A stretch of 11,979 bases of DNA from Microcaldota archaeon (GTDB taxonomy: Archaea; Micrarchaeota; Micrarchaeia; Micrarchaeales; CABMGC01), in contig JAJZKF010000014.1 of assembly GCA_021804305.1 (NCBI GenBank), positions 1 to 11,979 on the forward strand, written 5' to 3'. The translations under genes and the position numbers were made by a program. This document shows, piece by piece, positions 6,013-11,343 of this stretch. The first letter of the stretch is position 1. The number at the start of each line of letters is the position of its first letter. The notes beneath the pieces are model-generated. The model worked only from the letters and a program-made list of their open reading frames with translations. It had not been told where the DNA came from and made no database searches.

Positions 6013-6732
6013 ATGGATGGAGAGAGAGTCAGGACTGCCGGAGAACAGATACTGAAGGCGGTGCGAAGGCTGTACGATAAAGGCATGATAGATACTTTCT
6101 CGGGTAACGTTAGCGTGAAGCTTGATGAGGACACAATCCTTATTACTCCGGGAGGGAGCATTTCGCAGGACGGATATCCGTTGTCAGGAGACAAGATAGA
6201 GATAACGCAGGATGATCTAGCGAGGATAGATATGCAGGGAAACATTGTAGACGGCAAGGCAAAACCTTCATCGGAATGGAGGATGCATGCGGCTGCATAT
6301 AAGGTACTTCCGAAGACGCGCGCCGTTGTTCATCCGCATCCTGTCTACACGCTCTCAATATTTGACGCGTATGCAGGAGATGAAGAAAATGCCGAGAAAA
6401 GGACTAGATTAGGGCTGGAGGGGCTTAGAAGCGCACTGGATAAGATGGAAGAGCCCGAATATTACATTGGCAGAATAGGAGGCGTCGGAAGGCTGAAGAA
6501 CGGTTCTGACGAGCTTGCGAATGGCGTTGCTGCTGAATTAGCGAAAGGAGCAACGGTAGTTGTACTTGAGGCGCATGGAGTCACCGCTGTAGGGCCTACC
6601 CTTTATAAGGCGCTCGGAAGAGCCGAAGCGCTGGAGATTGCAGCAATGAAAAGGCACTACTCACTCGTCACGCAGGCTGCAATAAATGCATCGTATGGCG
6701 AGCCGGAAAGGACTAGGAGGGTTGGCACTTAG
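6013..6732 (+). CDS. Class II (zinc) aldolase, FucA/AraD family; probable DHAP-forming aldolase
   Basis: The protein has 239 residues from the chosen start. Family motifs are present: TFSGNVS (28-34), KPSSEWRMH (84-92) with the proposed catalytic Glu88, zinc ligands His107 and His109 in VVHPHPVYTL, and the third His188 in LEAHGVTAVG. Such enzymes split a ketose or deoxyketose 1-phosphate into DHAP and an aldehyde. Divergent position next to mtnA-mtnP suggests the substrate is 5-methylthioribulose 1-phosphate and/or 5-deoxyribulose 1-phosphate; L-fuculose 1-phosphate is the alternative. The frame also opens at 5971 (14 extra residues), but the only good TATA box lies inside that extension and predicts a transcript from about 6009, and family alignment begins at the inner Met. 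A charged insert at about 123-150 makes it longer than bacterial FucA (about 215 residues). Confidence 0.85.
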   Translation: MDGERVRTAGEQILKAVRRLYDKGMIDTFSGNVSVKLDEDTILITPGGSISQDGYPLSGDKIEITQDDLARIDMQGNIVDGKAKPSSEWRMHAAAYKVLPKTRAVVHPHPVYTLSIFDAYAGDEENAEKRTRLGLEGLRSALDKMEEPEYYIGRIGGVGRLKNGSDELANGVAAELAKGATVVVLEAHGVTAVGPTLYKALGRAEALEIAAMKRHYSLVTQAAINASYGEPERTRRVGT

Positions 6733-6849
6733 ACTTCCAATCATCTGGGATCCCGCACAGACAATTCTTCGGGCCACTAGTTTGTATAAGAGGAACATGA
6801 AGCGGTTTACTGATGCGGATATATTGGGCGATTGACTGACCGTTTTTAG

Positions 6850-6857
6850 TATATATA
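6850..6857 (+). promoter_or_regulatory. TATA box of the IPP isomerase gene (leaderless)
   Basis: TATATATA is centred about 26 bases before 6880, so transcription should begin at or beside the A of the start codon. The rest of 6733-6849 holds no credible gene; the longest frame there that starts with ATG has only 12 codons. Confidence 0.6.
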
Positions 6858-6879
6858 GTTTGCTGCTTAAGGGTAATGC

Positions 6880-7971
6880 ATGGCTGATGAGGATAAAGAG
6901 AACAAAGTAAAGGAGATAATGCGCAGGAAGGAAGAGCACATTGGCATATGCATCGAGAAGCCTGTCCAGGCGCGGCGGGTTCGCACTCTTTTTGACAAGG
7001 TACACCTAATAAATAACTCGCTTCCGGAGATAGACTTTGATGAGATAGAACTCGCTACTTCTTTCCTTGGACACAAGCTCTCCGCGCCGCTGATAATAGG
7101 AGCCATGACGGGAGGAGCAGAAAGCGCCAAGACAATAAATGGGAATCTGGCAAAGGCGGCAGAGAAGCTGGGACTCGGCATGGTAGTGGGAAGCCAGAGG
7201 GCTGGACTGTATGACAAAAGGCTCGGGGAAACCTATGCGATATCCAGAATGGCAGGGCCGAACATATTCATAGGCTCCAACATAGGCGGTGCGCAAATTT
7301 CTGCAGGCTTCTGTCTTGATGATGCAAGGAAACTGGTGGATATGCTTGATGCTGATGCCTTATACGTGCATCTGAATCCTGCGCAGGAAGTTGTTCAGCC
7401 CGAAGGGGATATGAACTACAGAAATGTGCTTCGCGGAATCAAGAGCTTCGTTGAAGGCCTTGATGTTCCTGTTGTTGTGAAGGAGGTTGGATTTGGCATA
7501 TCCGGAGAGGTTGCCAGGAAGCTCGAGGAGGCGGGAGTTGGAGCGATAGAAGTAGCAGGCACAGGAGGAACAAGCTACGCTGCTGTTGAATATTACAGGG
7601 CCAGGGAGATGGGGATGAAGAGAAAGGAGAGGATGGGGGAACTGCTCTGGGATTGGGGAATACCGACTGCTGCTGCCGTCTATTCGGCCGTCAGGAACAC
7701 CAAGCTTCCGGTGGTATCTTCCGGAGGCATAAGAACGGGCATAGATGTCGCAAAATCCATAGCAATGGGAGCCTCTGCATGCTCAGTTGCATGGCCACTC
7801 CTTAAACCTGCCGCAGAATCTGCCGAAAAAGCGGAAAATGCTCTCAGCGACTTGATTTATGGATTGAAAACTGCCATGTTCCTTACAGGCAGTAGCAACA
7901 TCAAGGAGCTCGGGATGGCGAGATATGTTGTGACAGGAGATCTCAAGGAGTGGTGCGATCAGCTGGTATAG
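6880..7971 (+). CDS. fni: Type 2 isopentenyl-diphosphate delta-isomerase (FMN-dependent)
   Basis: It interconverts isopentenyl and dimethylallyl diphosphate using reduced FMN and Mg2+, feeding isoprenoid membrane-lipid synthesis from the archaeal mevalonate route; it is cytoplasmic. The 363 residues are of normal length and all type 2 motifs are visible: RRKEEHI (15-21), GAMTGG (74-79), GMVVGSQRAGL (100-110), GSNIGGAQ (132-139), HLNPAQEVVQPEGDMNY (164-180, with the metal-binding QPEGD), VKEVGFGIS (200-208), GTGGTSYAAVE (227-237), WGIPTAAA (259-266) and SSGGIRTGIDVAKSIAMGA (280-298) for FMN phosphate. The start is fixed by the upstream TATA box at the leaderless distance. It converges on a membrane-protein gene after 21 bases. 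No other mevalonate gene is in the window. Confidence 0.95.
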   Translation: MADEDKENKVKEIMRRKEEHIGICIEKPVQARRVRTLFDKVHLINNSLPEIDFDEIELATSFLGHKLSAPLIIGAMTGGAESAKTINGNLAKAAEKLGLGMVVGSQRAGLYDKRLGETYAISRMAGPNIFIGSNIGGAQISAGFCLDDARKLVDMLDADALYVHLNPAQEVVQPEGDMNYRNVLRGIKSFVEGLDVPVVVKEVGFGISGEVARKLEEAGVGAIEVAGTGGTSYAAVEYYRAREMGMKRKERMGELLWDWGIPTAAAVYSAVRNTKLPVVSSGGIRTGIDVAKSIAMGASACSVAWPLLKPAAESAEKAENALSDLIYGLKTAMFLTGSSNIKELGMARYVVTGDLKEWCDQLV

Positions 7972-7992
7972 CAAACGCACCCTTCCTCATTC

Positions 7993-8388
7993 CTAAATCC
8001 CTTGCTTGCGATTGTCACTCCTGAATGGTCCGCACTGATTATACGGGTTTATACTAGCGGAGGCGGCCCCGAGCAGGACCTCAACGCCGGCAGCAGCAGT
8101 AGCTAACATCATGCCTTTTCCCTTTGCGTCTTTCCCGTCCCGTATGAAGTACATGCCGGACATAAGGCTTGTGGGAAAGACAGCCAATGGAAGGGTAGGA
8201 AAGACGGCATGGACATGTATCGTGTCCAGAGAGAACGCTCCCAGGGAGACGATAGTACCAGTCAGTATCATCGCTTTGCCCCAAGTTATCTGTACATGTC
8301 CTTTACGCAAAAGCTTCGCTGCTTCTAGTGAAAGGGATACATTCGGGTTTCCTTCCACAGAGGCTCTGGAGACATTGAATCGCAACAT
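7993..8388 (-). CDS. Unrecognised small membrane protein (131 residues)
   Basis: I recognise no family. The N-terminal 36 residues are soluble and basic. Three hydrophobic stretches follow, at about 37-54 (GKAMILTGTIVSLGAFSL), 60-82 (HAVFPTLPLAVFPTSLMSGM region) and 92-112 (GMMLATAAAGVEVLLGAASA), separated by a charged loop RDGKDAKGKG, so it is probably an integral membrane protein with three spans. His58, His60 and Pro residues around the second span are noticeable, but no known motif forms. A TATA-like AATAAAT on the minus strand (8413-8419) predicts a start at about 8389, leaderless at this ATG, which supports the gene. That box is bracketed by an inverted repeat (8405-8412 and 8426-8433). 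It is divergent from the kinase gene. Confidence 0.6.
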   Translation of the reverse strand: MLRFNVSRASVEGNPNVSLSLEAAKLLRKGHVQITWGKAMILTGTIVSLGAFSLDTIHVHAVFPTLPLAVFPTSLMSGMYFIRDGKDAKGKGMMLATAAAGVEVLLGAASASINPYNQCGPFRSDNRKQGI

Positions 8389-8404
8389 GCTTTATCACTT
8401 TTAC

Positions 8405-8433
8405 CTGCTGCCATTTATTGCTTTTGGCGGCAG
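8405..8433. repeat. Inverted repeat bracketing the promoter of the membrane-protein gene
   Basis: CTGCTGCC (8405-8412) and GGCGGCAG (8426-8433) match as an inverted repeat at 7 of 8 positions, separated by 13 bases that contain the minus-strand TATA-like element. The placement suits a repressor operator; no regulator is identified. Confidence 0.35.
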
Positions 8434-8471
8434 AAGTGTCCCACAGAACATGATACGCACAGACAGTGCAG

Positions 8472-8479
8472 TTTAAATA
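8472..8479 (+). promoter_or_regulatory. TATA box of the kinase gene (leaderless)
   Basis: TTTAAATA is centred about 26 bases before the ATG at 8502, predicting transcription from the start codon itself. Confidence 0.55.
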
Positions 8480-8501
8480 AGATTTAGGCAATAGTAAATT
8501 C

Positions 8502-9047
8502 ATGCGAAGATATAAGTCAATCGTTCTCTCGGGATTGCCGTTGGCAGGCAAGTCAGTTCTGGCAAGGGCCCTTTCAGAAAAGTACGGGATGGGGGTTTAC
8601 TCTGTTGGAGACATATGGAAGAGGAAGTGGAAGGAGAGACATCCTGACGATAAGATGGCTTTCGAGGCGTTCTGGCAGGGGACTTCTGAAGAGGAGAATG
8701 CTGCCGAGGACAAAAAGGCGAGAGAAACATTCGAAAGAGGAGGAGTCGTAGGGGATGCGAGGTACTGTGCCATATTCGGGGGAGATGTGGGACTCAGGAT
8801 ATTTATTACAGCTGAAATTGACATCAGACTTGAAAGAGCATTTTCCGTTGAAAGATACAAGGGTATGGATCCGCAGGAGATGAAGGATACGCTTAGGATA
8901 CGTGAAGCCGATGAGTCGGTCCTAGGGCTCAGGCTATACAGCAAGGATTTCAGGGAGCCGGGACATTACCACATAGTATTGAATTCTGGCATGCTCTCTC
9001 TTGAAGAGGAAGTAGCCGCAATAGATAGCCTCTTTGAAGCAGATTGA
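8502..9047 (+). CDS. Cytidylate-kinase-like P-loop nucleotide kinase
   Basis: The 181-residue protein has a Walker A loop GLPLAGKS (11-18) at its N-terminus, a second-helix region GMGVYSVGDIW (29-39) as in nucleoside monophosphate kinases, and RGGVVGDARY (79-88) where archaeal CMP kinases have the VVxGR acceptor-site segment. RIFITAEIDIRLERA (99-113) matches the strand and lid region. READESVLGLRLYSKDF (134-150) and YHIVLNSGMLSLEEEVAAI (156-174) follow the archaeal cytidylate kinase pattern (R..DE..R...LY..D...Y..V.N...L). The likely reaction is ATP-dependent phosphorylation of CMP/dCMP, but the central segment (40-78) is divergent, so the acceptor could differ. Not obviously linked to its neighbours. 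Confidence 0.72.
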   Translation: MRRYKSIVLSGLPLAGKSVLARALSEKYGMGVYSVGDIWKRKWKERHPDDKMAFEAFWQGTSEEENAAEDKKARETFERGGVVGDARYCAIFGGDVGLRIFITAEIDIRLERAFSVERYKGMDPQEMKDTLRIREADESVLGLRLYSKDFREPGHYHIVLNSGMLSLEEEVAAIDSLFEAD

Positions 9048-9112
9048 TAAGGAGTTGGCCCGTACGTCTTGTTTGCGTCTCGATGCAGCAGAAGGAGTTG
9101 TGGTATTAAGTT

Positions 9113-9187
9113 CGGGCGCGGCGGGATTTGAACCCGCAACCTACAGCTCCGCAAGCTGCCATGCTATCCAAGTTGCACCACGCGCCC
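9113..9187 (-). tRNA. tRNA-Arg (anticodon GCG)
   Basis: Read on the minus strand, the acceptor GGGCGCG (9187-9181) pairs perfectly with CGCGCCC (9120-9114), with discriminator G at 9113. The anticodon stem GCAGC/GCTGT encloses loop TTGCGGA, giving anticodon GCG for CGC/CGU arginine codons. The T arm is GCGGG, TTCAAAT, CCCGC. No intron and no encoded CCA. The upstream sequence (9198-9213) is AT-rich and TATA-like, though its ideal spacing is off by a few bases. Confidence 0.93.
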
Positions 9188-9238
9188 ATACCTATTGCTT
9201 TATATATTTTTATCAGTTATCAGTATTAGTCTTGCTTA

Positions 9239-9248
9239 ATTATATAAT
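9239..9248 (+). promoter_or_regulatory. TATA box of the zinc-ribbon/aEF-1beta operon
   Basis: An AATTATATAAT-type element sits about 24-26 bases before the ATG at 9267, again giving a leaderless transcript. Confidence 0.5.
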
Positions 9249-9266
9249 GCTTAGTTAGATGATCTG

Positions 9267-9437
9267 ATGCCACCAATACAGAGAGGTAAAGTCTGCTCGT
9301 CATGCGGCAAGCTATCTGACAAGTACGTTTCGTTCAGATGCCCCAACTGCAATGACCAGACGATAATAAGATGCCATGACTGCAGAAAGACTCATACACG
9401 GTATAGATGTGCTAAATGCAATTTTGAGGGACCATGA
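9267..9437 (+). CDS. Small two-zinc-ribbon RNA-binding-type protein (HVO_2753/DUF1610 family)
   Basis: A 56-residue protein. Four CxxC pairs at Cys10/13, 25/28, 36/39 and 48/51 form two zinc ribbons. Phrases such as FRCPNC and the ending YRCAKCNFEGP are the signature of the archaeal zinc-ribbon family found beside the EF-1beta gene in many archaea. A translation or RNA-binding role is inferred from that conserved pairing and the basic ribbons (RGK, RCHDCRKTHTRYR). The start is supported by the TATA box at 9239-9248. Its TGA stop overlaps the next gene's ATG by 4 bases (ATGA), so the two are translationally coupled. Confidence 0.88.
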   Translation: MPPIQRGKVCSSCGKLSDKYVSFRCPNCNDQTIIRCHDCRKTHTRYRCAKCNFEGP

Positions 9438-9682
9438 TGGGAAGCGTAGCGACTGTTTTCAAGGTGTATATAGAGAGTGGCAAGGAAGGCGATGTCAGCA
9501 AAGAAATCAGGGAAAAGCTGAAACCCAAAAACATGCAGGTCGAGGATGTTGCTTTCGGCATAAAGGTGGCGAAGGTTCTCTTCGTTCACGAGGATACCGA
9601 AGGAAGCAGCAGCTTCGAAGAGAGACTTAGGAAAATAAGCGGAGTCAATGAAGTTGAGGTTGACGACGAAACCCTTCTTTGA
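9434..9682 (+). CDS. ef1b: Translation elongation factor aEF-1beta
   Basis: It is the guanine-nucleotide exchange factor that recharges EF-1alpha with GTP during translation. The 82 residues are slightly shorter than the usual 88-90 and consist of the single ferredoxin-like exchange domain: VATVFKVYIESG (5-16), the signature VEDVAFGIKVAKVLFVHED (36-54) and SGVNEVEVDDETLL at the C-terminus. There is a second ATG immediately after the first; the first is kept because it gives the classic ATGA overlap with the zinc-ribbon gene. The TGA stop ends at 9682, directly abutting the opposite-strand stop of the thioredoxin/NHL gene. Confidence 0.92.
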   Translation: MMGSVATVFKVYIESGKEGDVSKEIREKLKPKNMQVEDVAFGIKVAKVLFVHEDTEGSSSFEERLRKISGVNEVEVDDETLL

Positions 9683-11212
9683 CTATTCCTTTTCCTTTAT
9701 ATCAAGGGTTTCCAGTATTCTCTTACGCAGGTCGTACGTGCGCACAAGATGATTATTAGTGTCAACGATATACGCCTTTCCGGAACCTATCTTCACATCA
9801 CTCGGTTCATAAAGGCCCAGCTTGTCGCATTCTGGATCGTCGAACCTGCACATCGAATCTGATTTTGCGGAGACGAGAGTAGATACTCTCTTGCCTGCCA
9901 GATCTATTGCTCTTATGGAGTTATTGTACGTATCCGCTATATATACGGATCCGCCAGATGCGTGCACCCCCATCGGGTGCTGCAGCCTTGCCTCAGGAAG
10001 GCTGCCGTCTTTATTGCCGAATACAAAAAGGCCGAGGCCTACAAGGGTGCTGACAAAGCCCTCCCTGAGCGAGATGGAGCGTATTGCAGATGCTTCGCTG
10101 TCTGCCACATAAAGCTCTCCGCCATCTGCCGAGATGCCACTGGGCTGCGCGAAAGACGCATCGGAAACATTTCCATCGGCCAAGTTCTCCCTGCCATTTC
10201 CAGCCTTGAATGTGAAGCTCTCTGCAGAAAGGTCATAGCCATAGACCTGGTGGGCGCCGGCCATCGCAATGTAGAGCATCTCCCCTGACGCTGCGAGATC
10301 CCACGGTGAGTTTAGGGAAGCTTCGCCGCCTTTTGTCCAGACTTCAGGCAGGGATGTTGATTGATTGCCCGCACCGGCTATCGTTGATACCGTTCTTGAA
10401 GCTAGGTCTATACGGCGTATTTTATTATTGGAGGTATCAGCCACGAAGAGTAGATCATTGTCCTTCCAAAGCACGCCCTGGGGCTTTGAAAAGGAGGATG
10501 ATTGGAAATCACCATCCGCATTTCCTGCAGAAATTGTACCTATCTTCTCAGTTATCCTTCCCGTAGCGGTTTCCACAACCAATATGCGGTTGTGGTTCGA
10601 ATCGCTTATCGCAAAGAGCTTGCCGCCTGGCGCAAATGAAAGCTTCCCGGGGTAAAGAAGTGTGCCGCTGCGCGGCTCTGGAACGCGCGCAATTTCGGGA
10701 ACATTGCCGTACAGCGTCCTGTCCCTGGAATATTTGGAGATCAAGTAATCTATTGTGCCGGATAAAGATTCGAAGCTCGTCTCTCCGGCTTCCCTATGAA
10801 CAACCCTGCCGCTCGGGCTTATTATGACCAGGGTGGGCCATGCACTCACCCCGAATGCACGCCACACTCGCATCTCATTGTCAACCAACACGGGATGGCG
10901 CACCCCATACCTTGCCACTGCGTTGCGTATGTTCTCTTCGTTCCGCTCATTATCGAACTTTGCGGAATGCACCCCAAGCACAACCACATGCTTGCCGGCA
11001 TACCTCGCTTCTATCCTCGAGAGTACCGGAAGCATGTGTATGCAGTTTATGCAGCAGTAAGTCCAGAAATCAAGTATCACTATGCTGCCTCTGAGCTGCT
11101 CAAGTGAGACTGGTTTTTCAACGTTTATCCAAGCCAGCCCTTTTGGAAACTCAGGCGAACCCAGTGCCAATCCTGCCATATTCGCGTCCCATCTGATCAA
11201 ATGAAAATGCAT
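9683..11212 (-). CDS. NHLRC2-like protein: thioredoxin-fold domain plus six-bladed NHL propeller
   Basis: Residues of about 15-160 form a TlpA/thioredoxin-like domain with the NHLRC2-type active site DFWTYCCINC (48-57; Cys53, Cys54, Cys57), VVVLGVHSAKFDNERN (76-91) and the cis-proline loop SAWPTLVI (123-130). Residues of about 185-495 form six NHL blades, each ending in a D/N-x-x-N-x-x-I/V-type turn: SDSNHNRI, VADTSNNKIRRID, MAGAHQVYGYD, VADSEASAIRSIS, IADTYNNSIRAID and VDTNNHLVRTYD. The 509 residues contain no signal peptide or membrane segment, so a cytoplasmic redox-scaffold role is inferred; substrates are unknown. AAGGAT at a 9-base spacing and a TATA box at 11253-11260 support the start. 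A second Met at residue 12 is an alternative. Confidence 0.85.
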   Translation of the reverse strand: MHFHLIRWDANMAGLALGSPEFPKGLAWINVEKPVSLEQLRGSIVILDFWTYCCINCIHMLPVLSRIEARYAGKHVVVLGVHSAKFDNERNEENIRNAVARYGVRHPVLVDNEMRVWRAFGVSAWPTLVIISPSGRVVHREAGETSFESLSGTIDYLISKYSRDRTLYGNVPEIARVPEPRSGTLLYPGKLSFAPGGKLFAISDSNHNRILVVETATGRITEKIGTISAGNADGDFQSSSFSKPQGVLWKDNDLLFVADTSNNKIRRIDLASRTVSTIAGAGNQSTSLPEVWTKGGEASLNSPWDLAASGEMLYIAMAGAHQVYGYDLSAESFTFKAGNGRENLADGNVSDASFAQPSGISADGGELYVADSEASAIRSISLREGFVSTLVGLGLFVFGNKDGSLPEARLQHPMGVHASGGSVYIADTYNNSIRAIDLAGKRVSTLVSAKSDSMCRFDDPECDKLGLYEPSDVKIGSGKAYIVDTNNHLVRTYDLRKRILETLDIKEKE

Positions 11213-11225
11213 GAGTTATTATCCT

Positions 11226-11245
11226 TTTGTACAAAGGCATATGCC
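11226..11245. promoter_or_regulatory. Two adjacent 10-bp palindromes, candidate operator
   Basis: TTTGTACAAA (11226-11235) and GGCATATGCC (11236-11245) are each perfect palindromes placed head to tail. They lie between the minus-strand TATA box and the predicted start (about 11230) of the NHLRC2-like gene, where archaeal repressors commonly bind, and about 50-70 bases upstream of the dapL TATA box. Confidence 0.4.
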
Positions 11246-11252
11246 GTTCGTG

Positions 11253-11260
11253 CTTTATAC
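11253..11260 (-). promoter_or_regulatory. TATA box of the NHLRC2-like gene
   Basis: GTATAAAG on the minus strand predicts a transcript from about 11230, leaving an 18-base leader with AAGGAT before the ATG at 11212. Confidence 0.45.
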
Positions 11261-11293
11261 GAATTTCGCAATTATTCTACGAAAAAGAAAAGG

Positions 11294-11301
11294 TATAAAT
11301 A
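11294..11301 (+). promoter_or_regulatory. TATA box of dapL
   Basis: TATAAATA preceded by a purine-rich AAAAGG (BRE-like) segment predicts a start near 11323 and a leader of about 20 bases carrying the ribosome site. Confidence 0.55.
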
Positions 11302-11331
11302 ATTTGCCTTCTGATTAAGTCGCTTGTGGAA

Positions 11332-11336
11332 GGTGA
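11332..11336 (+). promoter_or_regulatory. Ribosome binding site that decides the dapL start
   Basis: GGTGA, complementary to the archaeal 16S 3' end, lies 7 bases before the ATG at 11344 but only 1 base before the ATG at 11338, so the inner ATG is preferred. Confidence 0.6.
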
Positions 11337-11343
11337 CATGACT

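Noticed and set aside
6733..6849. Possible tiny gene after the aldolase, with a 12-codon ATG frame
   Set aside because: Too short, with no ribosome site and no conserved character. The stretch is better read as 3' trailer plus the IPP isomerase promoter.
6943..6951. Third GGCATATGC copy, as support for a regulator motif
   Set aside because: It lies inside the IPP isomerase coding sequence, so single copies of this 9-mer clearly occur by chance; only the tandem arrangement at 11226-11245 was kept.
4020..7971. MTA-isoprenoid shunt, because IPP isomerase lies beside the MTA salvage genes
   Set aside because: That route needs a RuBisCO-like isomerase and DXP-pathway entry. Neither is present, and type 2 IPP isomerase in archaea serves the mevalonate pathway. 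Adjacency alone is not enough.
9034..9258. Plus-strand frame containing GFEPAT
   Set aside because: This phrase is the typical antisense translation of a tRNA T arm; the frame runs through tRNA-Arg.
9376..9630. 84-codon plus-strand frame across the zinc-ribbon and aEF-1beta genes
   Set aside because: It is out of frame with two recognisable conserved proteins, and its translation is rich in Arg, Gln and Gly as a shadow would be.
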